64,000 bases of DNA from Rufibacter sediminis (GTDB lineage Bacteria > Bacteroidota > Bacteroidia > Cytophagales > Hymenobacteraceae). Positions within the stretch are counted from its first letter, which is position 1, and each line of letters begins with the position of its first letter. The position numbers and the translations under genes are program-made. The notes below the pieces were generated by a model, which saw nothing but the letters and a program-made list of their open reading frames with translations, did no database searches and had not been told where the DNA came from. Shown here in pieces: positions 45,098 to 54,606 of the stretch. Location of the stretch: the NCBI RefSeq assembly GCF_014269285.1, contig NZ_JACOAF010000042.1:104871-168870 (forward strand), given 5' to 3'.

Positions 45098-48000
45098 ATG
45101 AGAAGAATTCTATTCACAGTTCTTTGTTTCTTTTTTCTGGGAAGCATCACTTCCCAGGCGCAGAACCTTATCACCAACGGAGGTTTCGAGAATGATTTCA
45201 CCGGTTGGCAAAACCTGGCGGGCGCTGGTTCACAGGCTTCCTTTTCCGTAGAAACTACTGAAAAGATGGAAGGGAGCAAAGCCCTGAAAGTAGAGGTAAG
45301 CACCCCCGGACCCAATTTCTGGGATGTACAGAGCATTGGTGCGGCCTGGGCCTCAGTGGCGGGCAAAGAGTACACGCTCACCTTCTATGCCAAGGCAGCC
45401 ACTAACGGTACCCGTTTGCGGGTGGTTCAGCAAAAAGACTCTTATTACGCCCAGAAAGACTTCGAACTAACCACTACCTACCAAAAGTACGAGTGGAAAT
45501 TCACTCCCACCGCGGCCGATGCGCAGCTTAAGTTCAACTACCTGGTGGCCGGCACCTATTACATAGACCAGGTGGAAATCCAGAGCCCGGCAACGCTGCC
45601 CAACCTCATCAGCAACGGCAGCTTTGAAAACGATTTCACAGACTGGACCAATCTGGTGGGCGGATCTGCGGTGGCCTCTTTTGCCGTGGAAACCTCGGAA
45701 CGGATAGACGGCAGCAAAGCCATGAAGGTCAACGTCACTACTCCTGGGGCCAATGCCTGGGACGTACAAAGCATCGCGAAACCATGGACGGCGGTAGCCG
45801 GTAGAGCCTATACCCTCACCTTCTACGCAAAAGCGGCCACCGCAGGCGCTAGAGTGCGGGCCATCCAGCAGAAAGACACCTATTACGCGCAACAGGAAGT
45901 TACCTTGAGTACTGCCTGGCAGAAATTCACCTGGACCTTCACGCCCACCGTCACCAACCCCGAGCTTAAATTCCATTTCCTTACTGCCGGAACCATTTAC
46001 CTGGACCAGGTATCCCTTCCCGCCCTCTCTCAGGAAGTGAATTTGATCCCGAACGGGAATTTCGAAACGAACTTCACCTTCTGGTTTAACCAGGCCAGTG
46101 CTGCTGCCTCCGCTACTTTCGCCCTGGAAACCCAGGATGTACAGGAAGGCACCAAAGCCATGCGGGTGGAGGTCCTCTCGCCCGGCCCCAATGCCTGGGA
46201 TGTGCAAAGCATCAACAATGCCTGGCCTTCCCGCGCAGGCCAGACCTACACGCTATCTTTCTGGGCCAAAGCCGCTAGGGCCGGCAGCTCGTTCAAGGCA
46301 ATCCAGCAGGCCAACACCTATACAGAACAGGTTTTTACCCTCTCAACCGCCTGGACCAAGTATGAATGGACGTTTACCGCTCAGGAAGCGAATCTGCAGC
46401 TGAAATTCCATTTCCCCTCGGCCGGCACGTTCTATATTGACAATATCACCGTGCCGGGAATGGCCGAGCCGCCCTTTGATCCTACGTTTACCACCAAACC
46501 AGCGTACACGCCCAATCACCCACCGCTGGCCACCGGACGCACGAAGTTTCTGGGCGGCGCTTATAGCAACGCGCAGGCTCCCAATTTCAAAGCGTACTGG
46601 AACCAGCTTGTCGCGGAGAATGCCGGCAAATGGGGTGCGGTTGAAAGCACCCGCGATGTCATGAACTGGACCGAACTGGATGCCGCTTACAAGTTTGCCA
46701 AAGACAATAACATGCCGTTCCGGATGCACGTGCTGATCTGGGGAAACCAGCAACCCGCCTGGATCGAGAACTTGCCCGCTGCCGAACAAATGGAGGAAAT
46801 AGAAGAATGGTTTGCGGCCGTCGCGGCCCGTTACCCCGATATCGCTTTCCTGGAAGTGGTGAACGAGCCCACCAATGATCCTCCCTTCAAACGGAACGCC
46901 TCAGACCAGGGAAGTGGCAATTACTTTGAAGCCTTGGGCGGTAACGGCTCCACCGGTTGGGACTGGGTGATCACCTCGTTCACCTTAGCTCGCAAGCATT
47001 TCCCGCGTACTACCTTGATGCTGAACGATTACAGCGTTGAAAACACCACCACCAATGCCCAACGCTACCTAGCCATCATAGAATTGCTTCGGAAAAGAAA
47101 CCTGATTGATGCCATTGGTATTCAGGGACACGCCTTCTCAACCCGTGATGCTTCTGCGGCTACCTTAAAAGGCAACCTTGATCTGTTCGCCACCACCGGC
47201 CTTCCCATCTATGTGACTGAACTGGATATTGACGGCCCGGAAGAGCAAACGCAGCTACGCGAATACCAGCGCATCTTCCCTATTTTCTGGGAACACCCGG
47301 CGGTGAAAGGAATCACGCTGTGGGGCCATCGTCCGGGTCATTGGCGCACGGCGCAAGGTGCGTTCCTGACCTACGCCAACGGGGCCGAGCGCTCTGCCCT
47401 AGAATGGCTAAAAAACACTTATTTCGCCAACAACCACACGCCGGTAGTAGCCGCCTCGCAAGTCTTTACCGTTAGTGAAGCAATTGCCGCCAATGAAGTA
47501 TTCGGCACTTTACAAGCGACAGATGCAGATCCTCTGACCTTGCCACAAGACTGGAAAATCACCGGCGGCTCCGGCGCTGCCATCCTTGCACTGGACGCAC
47601 GCACTGGGAGCCTGAAAGTGCTGGATAATGCGGCTTTTGACTTCGAGAAAGTGCCTTCGCTCACGCTCACGGTCACCGCAAGTGACGGCTTCAAAACCAG
47701 TGCCCCGGAAACCATCACCATCCACCTGACCAACGCCAATGACAATGCCCCGGTGGTGAAGGCCAATCAGAAATTTGTTTTAACCGAAGCGGGTGCCATG
47801 AACCTGGTGGGAACGGCTACCGCCAGCGATGCGGATGACCAGAACAGCCCGTCCTTCACCACGTTACAGAACTGGCAGATAACCGGCGGCACCGGCGCTT
47901 CCATCTTCGCGATGGACGCATCAACCGGGAAAATCACCATCGCCAATCCGCTGCAGATTGACTTCGGCAAAACGGCCTATACTTTACTGGTGAAGGTGAG

Positions 48001-48451
48001 TGACGGGATAAATGCCTCATCCGCTGAAACAATTACGGTAACCATACCAGCCCGGGTTATCGTGTGTCACAAAGGAATAATGATCAAGGTAGAGAAGCGG
48101 GATGCCCTGGATCACCTCCGGCATGGCGATAACCTGGGAGCCTGCAATGGCAGCCTTTCTTCCATCAGCGAAACGGCCTCCGTGAAATCGGCGGGGGAAA
48201 CTTTCTTACCGGAGAATACTCCACAGGTGTACCCGAACCCCGCAAAGGAAAGTATCTCCGTTTCATTGGGGGAAAATACTCTGCACATCAACCGCGTGAT
48301 CCTTCAAGATGTAACCGGACGCCTCATCAAAGAAATTGATGTGAAAGGAGCAAATCAGATTGTGATCCCCAGAGATAACTTGAAATCTGGAATGTACCTG
48401 CTGCGGCTCCTGGGAGATAAAGAAATCACCCAACGGATTGTAGTAGAATAG
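45098..48451 (+). CDS. Multidomain GH10 endo-beta-1,4-xylanase with three CBMs, cadherin repeats and T9SS sorting domain
   Basis: 1117 residues. Signal peptide (1-21), then three tandem carbohydrate-binding modules of CBM4_9/22 type (about 22-165, 168-308 and 311-460), each with LI-x-NG-x-FE, WDVQSI and YTL-x-F-x-AKAA. The GH10 barrel follows (about 475-775): HVLIWGNQQPAW, acid/base Glu590 in EVVNEP, nucleophile Glu708 in YVTELDI and WGHRPGHW. Two cadherin-like repeats (about 785-985), a VCHKG...HGDNLGAC motif and a C-terminal T9SS sorting domain (VYPNPAKESISVSL) complete it. Exported; cleaves xylan. No other xylan genes are adjacent. Confidence 0.93.
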   Translation: MRRILFTVLCFFFLGSITSQAQNLITNGGFENDFTGWQNLAGAGSQASFSVETTEKMEGSKALKVEVSTPGPNFWDVQSIGAAWASVAGKEYTLTFYAKAATNGTRLRVVQQKDSYYAQKDFELTTTYQKYEWKFTPTAADAQLKFNYLVAGTYYIDQVEIQSPATLPNLISNGSFENDFTDWTNLVGGSAVASFAVETSERIDGSKAMKVNVTTPGANAWDVQSIAKPWTAVAGRAYTLTFYAKAATAGARVRAIQQKDTYYAQQEVTLSTAWQKFTWTFTPTVTNPELKFHFLTAGTIYLDQVSLPALSQEVNLIPNGNFETNFTFWFNQASAAASATFALETQDVQEGTKAMRVEVLSPGPNAWDVQSINNAWPSRAGQTYTLSFWAKAARAGSSFKAIQQANTYTEQVFTLSTAWTKYEWTFTAQEANLQLKFHFPSAGTFYIDNITVPGMAEPPFDPTFTTKPAYTPNHPPLATGRTKFLGGAYSNAQAPNFKAYWNQLVAENAGKWGAVESTRDVMNWTELDAAYKFAKDNNMPFRMHVLIWGNQQPAWIENLPAAEQMEEIEEWFAAVAARYPDIAFLEVVNEPTNDPPFKRNASDQGSGNYFEALGGNGSTGWDWVITSFTLARKHFPRTTLMLNDYSVENTTTNAQRYLAIIELLRKRNLIDAIGIQGHAFSTRDASAATLKGNLDLFATTGLPIYVTELDIDGPEEQTQLREYQRIFPIFWEHPAVKGITLWGHRPGHWRTAQGAFLTYANGAERSALEWLKNTYFANNHTPVVAASQVFTVSEAIAANEVFGTLQATDADPLTLPQDWKITGGSGAAILALDARTGSLKVLDNAAFDFEKVPSLTLTVTASDGFKTSAPETITIHLTNANDNAPVVKANQKFVLTEAGAMNLVGTATASDADDQNSPSFTTLQNWQITGGTGASIFAMDASTGKITIANPLQIDFGKTAYTLLVKVSDGINASSAETITVTIPARVIVCHKGIMIKVEKRDALDHLRHGDNLGACNGSLSSISETASVKSAGETFLPENTPQVYPNPAKESISVSLGENTLHINRVILQDVTGRLIKEIDVKGANQIVIPRDNLKSGMYLLRLLGDKEITQRIVVE

Positions 48452-48456
48452 CAAAT

Positions 48457-48495
48457 AAAAGAAAAGGGATCTGGTTATCAGATCCCTTTTCTTTT
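48457..48495 (+). terminator. Terminator of the xylanase gene
   Basis: Perfect 17-bp stem AAAAGAAAAGGGATCTG with loop GTTAT, six bases after the stop. Confidence 0.93.
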
Positions 48496-48654
48496 ACCTA
48501 TTAACCAGATTGTGCAAGAGGAAAAATTAACATGCCGCGGCCTTTCTTGACTCCCTCAGGTTGTTTATGTTTTCTTTAGTAAGCGCCAGCAACAACCTTA
48601 TTCAATAAAAAACGCTGATAAGCTATTCAGTTTCAGACACGTTTGCGCCGCCCT

Positions 48655-48672
48655 GTTGGTGTTCTCACCAAC
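48655..48672. repeat. Family D palindrome (GTTGGTG-TTCT-CACCAAC)
   Basis: Seven-bp core arms; third copy in the window. Confidence 0.7.
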
Positions 48673-48721
48673 TGTCGCGCTTACCACCATCTCCTTGTCA
48701 GTAAGATGCTGATAAGCGCGA

Positions 48722-48760
48722 CTGTTTTAGGCCCGTTTTTGAAAAAAAGGAATAAAACAG
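48722..48760. repeat. Hairpin repeat family A
   Basis: CTGTTTTAGGCCCGTTTTTG then AAAAAAAGGAATAAAACAG, downstream of the AcpH-like gene. Confidence 0.65.
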
Positions 48761-48818
48761 GTGCCTCAAGTGTGCTACAGTAAATTTTGGATTAAGTGAG
48801 TTACTAAATCCAAAGCAA

Positions 48819-49415
48819 TTAAGCGGAGGAAGAAATCAAACCGATCTGTTCATGCACATAAGCCTGCAACTGCGGGAAGAAACGCTCAAACTCTGCTTGG
48901 TAAAACCCATAGTTTTCCAACAGCTCCTCTCCTGCCACTTCCATATTGGAGTCAAACTTGGCCCGGGAACTTAGGCCCTGTAGGGCTCGGGTAATGCCAT
49001 CCACCTGTGCATAGGAAACCAGCCAGTTCTGCCTGACCATGTACGGGAGAAAATGCAGCACCCGCTCCGGCAGCAGCCCGGGTTCCGTCTGCATTTGGAG
49101 GTAGGCCTCAGCGGCAAAGGTAGGAAGCGGTAACGGACTATAGTGGTGGAAACCGGAGGCAAGAAAATGGTCATAGAAGACATCGGCTACCACACCCGCG
49201 TATTTCCGGAATTTGGGCCGTAAACGCTCCTTAGTCTGCGCCACTATGGGATGAGCATCGGTGTAGGAATCAATGAGACGATGTAAGAGAATTCCCTGTT
49301 GCACCCGCGGCGGGTATAGCCGGATCAGGGCACCACGTACGCTGTCGGCAATGAAATTTCCCAGACGCAGGTCTTTATCGTCACCGGAAAGAAATAAATG
49401 GGCCAGGTAATTCAA
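48819..49415 (-). CDS. Acyl-carrier-protein phosphodiesterase-like protein (AcpH family)
   Basis: 198 residues. MNYLAHLFLS at the N-terminus, GNFIADSVRG, GILLHRLIDSYTDAHP and ADVFYDHFLA (His and Asp metal ligands) are typical of AcpH (DUF479), which removes 4'-phosphopantetheine from ACP. Complete at the family length. Divergent from the stress-protein gene. Confidence 0.88.
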   Translation of the reverse strand: MNYLAHLFLSGDDKDLRLGNFIADSVRGALIRLYPPRVQQGILLHRLIDSYTDAHPIVAQTKERLRPKFRKYAGVVADVFYDHFLASGFHHYSPLPLPTFAAEAYLQMQTEPGLLPERVLHFLPYMVRQNWLVSYAQVDGITRALQGLSSRAKFDSNMEVAGEELLENYGFYQAEFERFFPQLQAYVHEQIGLISSSA

Positions 49416-49534
49416 GGACGTAGGTTTAAACCATTGGTACGGATTCTAGTTATGAAGGATCAAAGGGCGGTAAAAAGAACCCAACCTAACACCCGCCCGT
49501 ATTCTTGTAAAGCGTTTAATGACCTAAACTAACT

Positions 49535-50038
49535 ATGGAAAATCAACAAAGCCAAAAACAAGGCGACCTGCAAGCCCTGATAAGCAAAATCAAAGACATA
49601 GACACCGCCATGTTCAGCACCGCGGAACCCGATGGCACCATCCGATCCCGGCCCATGCGCCACATGACGGTAAAGGACGACGGCACAATCTGGTTCTTCA
49701 CCGGATATGAATCTGGCAAGTCGCACGAGATCAAACAAGACCGGCACGTCAACCTGAGCTACGCCAAGCCGAATGACAACCTGTACGTTTCTGTTTCCGG
49801 ACACGCCCAGGTGCTACGCGATCAGCAGAAAATAGACGAACTCTGGAATCCGGCCATGAAAGCCTGGTTCCCCGAAGGAAAGGATGATCCGAACATCGGG
49901 TTGATCAAGGTTACCATTGACCAGGCCGAGTACTGGGATTCACCGAACAGTGCCGTGGTGCACCTCTACGGCGTAGTGAAAGCCGCCCTCACCGGAGAGC
50001 CAGCCCATCCGGGCGAAAACAAAAAGATCAATTTATAG
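49535..50038 (+). CDS. General stress protein 26-like, pyridoxamine 5'-phosphate oxidase family
   Basis: 167 residues. The split-barrel flavin-binding fold is shown by DIDTAMFSTAEPDGTIRSRP, IWFFTGYESGKSHEIKQD and NLSYAKPNDNLYVSVSG. This is the GSP26 (YdaG) subgroup, thought to bind FMN or FAD under stress; the physiological substrate is unknown. Terminator hairpin follows. Confidence 0.9.
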   Translation: MENQQSQKQGDLQALISKIKDIDTAMFSTAEPDGTIRSRPMRHMTVKDDGTIWFFTGYESGKSHEIKQDRHVNLSYAKPNDNLYVSVSGHAQVLRDQQKIDELWNPAMKAWFPEGKDDPNIGLIKVTIDQAEYWDSPNSAVVHLYGVVKAALTGEPAHPGENKKINL

Positions 50039-50050
50039 TTAAGAGATCAG

Positions 50051-50075
50051 AAAGGGAGTTTCGGCTCCCTTTTTT
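50051..50075 (+). terminator. Terminator of the stress-protein gene
   Basis: AAAGGGAG-TTTCGG-CTCCCTTT with a T-run, 12 bases after the stop. Confidence 0.85.
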
Positions 50076-50104
50076 CTTGCCAAAACGGGAGTTTGCACGA
50101 CTTC

Positions 50105-50142
50105 CGTTTTTCGGCTACTTTTAAGAAAACAGGCTAAAAACC
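50105..50142. repeat. Hairpin repeat family A upstream of the CrtA-like gene
   Basis: CGTTTTTCGGCTACTTTTAA then GAAAACAGGCTAAAAACCC; ends about 18 bases before the start. Confidence 0.7.
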
Positions 50143-50159
50143 CAAATCCTTTACCTCGC

Positions 50160-50885
50160 TTGACGTCTTCAGCTCCCACGCAACCTGCCCACACCACGCT
50201 CACCTTGTTCGGCATTAAACCGGGTCACTGGCGCTGGGGACTGGCGCAAATGGGAACGTCTCAGCGCCCGTTACAGAAGGTAAAAGGACTGAACTTTTTC
50301 AAATTGCTGGGCAGCGGCCAGGGCCGAGGGTTCAGCCTCAAACCCAACTGGTACCGCTACGGCCTCATGGCCACCTGGGCCTCCCCCGGCGCCGCCGAGG
50401 ATTTCTTCGGCACGCACCCGCTTCTGGAGGAATACCGCCGGCACACCTTTGAACAATATCACCTGACCTTGCAGCCCCTGCAGGCGCACGGACTCTGGAG
50501 CGGCCAGAACCCGTTCACCACGCAAACCCTCCCGGCTCCAGCCGATGCTCCTATTGCCGTATTAACCCGCGCCTCCATCCGGCTCACCAAAGCCATCGAC
50601 TTCTGGAAGCACGTACCCCAGGCCAGTGCCAGCCTGGATCATGCGAACGGTTTATTGGCTTCCATTGGTTTGGGCGAAGCTCCCTTTCTGCGACAAGCCA
50701 CCTTCAGCCTTTGGAAAGACGAAGCCAGCATGAAAGAATACGCCTACCGCATGGCCGCCCACCGCGAGGTTATCAAAAACACCCGCACCCGCGGCTGGTA
50801 TTCAGAAGAACTGTTCGCCCGGTTTACCCCGCTGCACAGCAAAGGCACCTGGAATGGCGTGGATCCGTTGCAGGGGCTGGTGTAG
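50160..50885 (+). CDS. Spheroidene monooxygenase-like protein (CrtA family)
   Basis: 241 residues resembling CrtA-type carotenoid 2-monooxygenases: LGSGQGRGFSLKPNWYRYGL, GLWSGQNPF, ASIRLTKAIDFWKHVP, YAYRMAAHREVI and RTRGWYSEELFARF with GTWNGVDPL. It may act on carotenoids or simply be a haem-binding relative. The frame needs a TTG start at 50160; the first ATG (50250) would remove conserved N-terminal sequence. Confidence 0.78.
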   Translation: MTSSAPTQPAHTTLTLFGIKPGHWRWGLAQMGTSQRPLQKVKGLNFFKLLGSGQGRGFSLKPNWYRYGLMATWASPGAAEDFFGTHPLLEEYRRHTFEQYHLTLQPLQAHGLWSGQNPFTTQTLPAPADAPIAVLTRASIRLTKAIDFWKHVPQASASLDHANGLLASIGLGEAPFLRQATFSLWKDEASMKEYAYRMAAHREVIKNTRTRGWYSEELFARFTPLHSKGTWNGVDPLQGLV

Positions 50886-51260
50886 TTGGGGCAGACGCTC
50901 GCAGGTGCTGCGCACGCTACGAGGTCTTTGGGAGTCCTGAGTTCTGAGTCTTGAGTCTATAGTCCTGAATTTAATAAGTAAGCTGGCGCGAGACTATAGT
51001 CTCGTGACAAAGGATGCTGCGAGTATCCAGACTCGCCGGGAACCACGAGCACATAACTGCTAACACTGCATATCTGAATCCAGCCATGCGTAAGGAGTCT
51101 GGAGACACCATTCAATCCATGTCACGAGTCTGGAGACTCGCGCCAGATGGCACTTAGCCTGAGAGTAATGGTGATCTCACAGGTTATCGCTGCCTCCGCA
51201 ATACCGTCTACTCCAAAGACCTTGTAGTGTGTGCAGCACCTGCGAGTGTCTCTGCCAACT
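50884..51260. repeat. Nested inverted-repeat element (MITE- or REPIN-like)
   Basis: Outer arms of about 49 bp (50884-50933 and 51212-51260) share the core CTCGCAGGTGCTGC and AGGTCTTTGG with some mismatches. Inside, 26-bp arms 50983-51008 and 51121-51146 are family B (CTGGCGCGAG ... CTCGTGAC), as at 4.4 kb. No open frame inside. The element fills the gap before leuS. Confidence 0.8.
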
Positions 51261-51266
51261 CCGATT

Positions 51267-51298
51267 CTAGCCTCTTTTTCTGAAAACAAGCCTAAAAC
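51267..51298. repeat. Hairpin repeat family A in the leuS upstream frame
   Basis: CTAGCCTCTTTTTCTG then AAAACAAGCCTAAAAC; open in the leuS frame (SFSENKPKT) but upstream of the real start. Confidence 0.7.
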
Positions 51299-51357
51299 AG
51301 CCACAGAAACCACGTTCCTGCGCGCTGCCAGACTCCTCCTTTTTGCAGAATTTCCCT

Positions 51358-51365
51358 TACTTTTG
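51358..51365 (+). promoter_or_regulatory. Putative -7 box for leuS
   Basis: TACTTTTG, matching TAnnTTTG, 54 bases before the chosen ATG, which also argues against the longer frame. Confidence 0.45.
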
Positions 51366-51419
51366 CCTTTGGCCCTTTACGGCCATACTGAACTGAACTT
51401 TAGAACCGAAACCATACCC

Positions 51420-54191
51420 ATGTCAGAGTACGACTACCGATCCATTGAGCAGAAGTGGCAGCGCTTCTGGAGCGAGAACAAGACGTTCAAGACCGAGATT
51501 GACCCTAGCAAACCCAAGTTCTATTCGCTGGACATGTTCCCGTATCCGAGCGGGGCGGGTCTGCACGTGGGGCACCCGCTGGGCTACATCGCCTCTGACA
51601 TTGTGAGCCGGTACAAGCGCCTCAAAGGGTTCAATGTGCTGCACCCCATGGGCTTTGACTCCTTCGGCTTGCCCGCCGAGCAGTACGCCATTCAGACCGG
51701 GCAGCACCCGGCCGTGACCACCAAGCAGAACATTGAGCGCTACATTGAGCAGCTGAACAACCTGGGCTTCTCCTTCGACTGGGACCGCGAGGTGCGTACC
51801 TCAGACCCCAGCTACTATAAATGGACCCAGTGGATTTTCATGCAGCTCTTCAACAGCTGGTACAACTACGCCACTGACAAAGCCGAACCCATTGAGACGC
51901 TGGTGGCTGAGTTTGCCATGCGCGGTAACACCGCTGTGAACGCCGCCTGCGATGAGGACACGCCGCACGTGACTGCTGATGCCTGGGCTCGCCTTTCTGA
52001 GAAAGAGCAGCAGGACCTGTTACTGAAATACCGCCTCACGTTCCTGTCTGAAGCCGTGGTGAACTGGTGTCCGCAATTAGGAACTGTTCTGGCAAATGAC
52101 GAGGTGAAAGACGGCGTTTCGGAGCGCGGCGGCTACCCCGTGGAGCGAAAGCTCATGAAGCAGTGGATGATGCGCATCACGGCCTACGCCGAAAGACTGT
52201 TGCAGGGTCTGGACACCATTGACTGGCCTGAGCCGGTGAAAGAAATGCAGCGCAACTGGATTGGGAAATCGGTAGGGGCAGAACTGCGGTTCCAACTGGA
52301 CGGCCACGAGCACAAGCACATCACCGTGTTCACCACCCGCATTGACACCATCTTCGGGGTCAGTTTTGTGGTGCTGGCGCCGGAGCATGAATATGTAACT
52401 GAGATTACCACTCCAGAGCAGCATGCCGAGGTAGAGGAATACGTGACCTGGGCTAAGAACCGCTCAGAGCGCGACCGCATGTCTGACGTGAAAACCGTAA
52501 CCGGCACTTTCACCGGAGCCTACGCCATCAACCCCATCTCCGGCGAGAAAGTACCCGTTTGGATTGCCGATTACGTGCTGGCAGGCTACGGAACCGGGGC
52601 TGTGATGGCCGTACCAGGCCACGACACCCGTGACTACGCTTTCGCGAAGAAGTTCAACCTGCCCATTCCGGAAGTGGTAGCCGGGGGTGATTTAACCAAA
52701 GAAGCACACCCTGCCAAAGAAGGCAAGATCATCAACTCCGGTTTCCTGAACGGACTAGAGGTGAAAGATGCCATCAAAGCCGGTATTCAGCGCGCCGAGG
52801 AATTGGGCGTGGGCAAAGCCCGCATCAACTACCGCATGCGCGATGCTGTGTTCGGTCGGCAAAGATATTGGGGCGAGCCGGTGCCAGTGTACTACAAAGA
52901 CGGAATCCCGGCCCTGCTGGAAGAAAGCGAACTGCCGTTGGTGTTGCCAGAGGTAGATGCCTATTTACCAACTGAAACCGGTGAGCCGCCGCTGGGCCGG
53001 GCGCAGGACTGGAAATACCGCGGAGAGTTTGAATATGAGCTGAGCACCATGCCGGGTTGGGCGGGTTCCAGCTGGTACTGGTACCGCTACATGGACCCGC
53101 TGAACGACAGTGCCTTCGCCAGCAAAGAAGCCATTGATTACTGGCAGAACGTGGACTTATACATTGGTGGTTCAGAGCACGCTACGGGTCACCTCCTCTA
53201 CTCCCGCTTCTGGAACAAGTTCCTGTTTGACCTCGGCCTGGTGAACCAGGACGAGCCGTTCAAAAAGCTCATCAACCAGGGCATGATTCAGGGCCGTTCT
53301 AACTTTGTGTATCGCGTCAAAGACTCCAACACGTTTGTTTCCTTCGGTCTGAAAGACCAGTACGAAACCACTGCCCTGCACGTGGACGTGAACATTGTGG
53401 AGAACGATGTGCTGGATTTGGAGCAGTTCAAGGCCTGGAGACCAGACTTCGCGAATGCGGAATTCATCCTGGAAGACGGCAAGTACCATGTGGGCGTGGA
53501 GATTGAAAAGATGTCTAAGTCCAAACACAACGTGGTGAACCCAGACAAACTGGTAGAGGAATACGGTGCCGATACTCTGCGCATGTACGAGATGTTCCTG
53601 GGGCCGCTGGAGCAGTTCAAACCTTGGAACACCAACGGCATGGACGGTGTGTACAAGTTCCTGCGCCGTTTCTGGAAATTGTTCTTTGATGAGCAAAGCA
53701 ACTGGGCAGTGACCGAGGAGCAACCTACTCCGGCCGAGCTGAAGTCGCTGCACAAAACCATCAAGAAAGTTGAGGAAGACATTGAACGCTTCTCCTTCGG
53801 GACTAGCGTGAGCCAGTTCATGATTTGCGTGAACGAGTTATCTTCTTTGAAAACGAAGAAGCGCGCCATTCTGGAGCCGTTGACGGTGGTGCTGGCCTCT
53901 TACGCCCCGCACATCACCGAGGAACTCTGGAGCCGCTTAGGCCACACTGAGAGCATCACCTACGCCGCTTACCCAGCCTGGAAAGAAGAATTCCTCACCG
54001 AGAGCACCTTTGACTATCCAATTTCCATCAACGGGAAAGTTAAAAGCAAAATGACCTTTGACCTGAAAGCCACCAAAGAAGAAGTGGAGAAGGAAGTCCT
54101 GGCCTCTGAGCAGGTGCAGAAACTTCTGGAAGGTAAACCGGTGAAGAAAGTCATTGTGGTGCCAGGTAAAATTGTGAACGTAGTGATCTAA
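51420..54191 (+). CDS. leuS: Leucyl-tRNA synthetase
   Basis: 923 residues. Class I synthetase charging tRNA-Leu. HIGH-type motif in [16 protein letters not shown], the editing (CP1) domain with [12 protein letters not shown] and [17 protein letters not shown], the leucine-specific region and KMSKSKHN. The start is set at ATG 51420 ([14 protein letters not shown]); the frame is open 63 codons further upstream only because it runs through a family A repeat. Confidence 0.97.
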   Translation: MSEYDYRSIEQKWQRFWSENKTFKTEIDPSKPKFYSLDMFPYPSGAGLHVGHPLGYIASDIVSRYKRLKGFNVLHPMGFDSFGLPAEQYAIQTGQHPAVTTKQNIERYIEQLNNLGFSFDWDREVRTSDPSYYKWTQWIFMQLFNSWYNYATDKAEPIETLVAEFAMRGNTAVNAACDEDTPHVTADAWARLSEKEQQDLLLKYRLTFLSEAVVNWCPQLGTVLANDEVKDGVSERGGYPVERKLMKQWMMRITAYAERLLQGLDTIDWPEPVKEMQRNWIGKSVGAELRFQLDGHEHKHITVFTTRIDTIFGVSFVVLAPEHEYVTEITTPEQHAEVEEYVTWAKNRSERDRMSDVKTVTGTFTGAYAINPISGEKVPVWIADYVLAGYGTGAVMAVPGHDTRDYAFAKKFNLPIPEVVAGGDLTKEAHPAKEGKIINSGFLNGLEVKDAIKAGIQRAEELGVGKARINYRMRDAVFGRQRYWGEPVPVYYKDGIPALLEESELPLVLPEVDAYLPTETGEPPLGRAQDWKYRGEFEYELSTMPGWAGSSWYWYRYMDPLNDSAFASKEAIDYWQNVDLYIGGSEHATGHLLYSRFWNKFLFDLGLVNQDEPFKKLINQGMIQGRSNFVYRVKDSNTFVSFGLKDQYETTALHVDVNIVENDVLDLEQFKAWRPDFANAEFILEDGKYHVGVEIEKMSKSKHNVVNPDKLVEEYGADTLRMYEMFLGPLEQFKPWNTNGMDGVYKFLRRFWKLFFDEQSNWAVTEEQPTPAELKSLHKTIKKVEEDIERFSFGTSVSQFMICVNELSSLKTKKRAILEPLTVVLASYAPHITEELWSRLGHTESITYAAYPAWKEEFLTESTFDYPISINGKVKSKMTFDLKATKEEVEKEVLASEQVQKLLEGKPVKKVIVVPGKIVNVVI

Positions 54192-54227
54192 GGTTTTAAG
54201 GCTGTTTTCTAAAAAACGGCACTAAAA
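54192..54227. repeat. Hairpin repeat family A after leuS
   Basis: GGTTTTAAGGCTGTTTTCT then AAAAAACGGCACTAAAA, directly after the stop and followed by a second hairpin. Confidence 0.7.
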
Positions 54228-54229
54228 TG

Positions 54230-54272
54230 AAAAGCAGCAGCCCGGCTCCTCAAGAGTCGGGCTGCTGCTTTT
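54230..54272 (+). terminator. Terminator of leuS
   Basis: AAAAGCAGCAGCCCG / CGGGCTGCTGCTTTT stem, 15 bp, then T-rich. Confidence 0.92.
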
Positions 54273-54316
54273 ATAGGGTTCAAGGAAATTATCATCGTTT
54301 TACCTATATTCAGTTC

Positions 54317-54592
54317 ATGAACAAACGCTATGATATTCTCCTGGGCCTTGCCTTATTAGCGGCGGTGGCCACCGGCTATTTCTTCAACCAGAACAGGTAC
54401 TTTCATACTTCCACTGGGGAAGAAATCAGCAGTACTATCTACAATGGTTTGGAGGATAAACACAAATGGCGGGTAGAGTGGCATTTCAACTATGAAGCTG
54501 GTTTTACGGCCAGCGTCACTGTGATTGGGCTTGGTTTGGTTTTTCTAGGCTTGGTAGGAAAGAGCCGAAAAGGAGCCACCAAATTCAGTTAG
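54317..54592 (+). CDS. Small membrane protein of unknown function
   Basis: 91 residues with two hydrophobic segments (ILLGLALLAAVATGYFF and ASVTVIGLGLVFLGLVG) separated by a polar loop with WRVEWHFNYE. Start at ATG 54317; an ATG farther upstream lies inside the leuS terminator. Family not recognised. Confidence 0.7.
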   Translation: MNKRYDILLGLALLAAVATGYFFNQNRYFHTSTGEEISSTIYNGLEDKHKWRVEWHFNYEAGFTASVTVIGLGLVFLGLVGKSRKGATKFS

Positions 54593-54606
54593 ATTACCAG
54601 CTTTGG

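Larger units (their letters stand above)
48496..48818. other. Intergenic region with repeats
   Basis: 323 bases between converging genes; carries a family D palindrome, a CGCGCTTA...TAAGCGCG inverted pair (about 48676-48720) and a family A copy. Confidence 0.55.
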
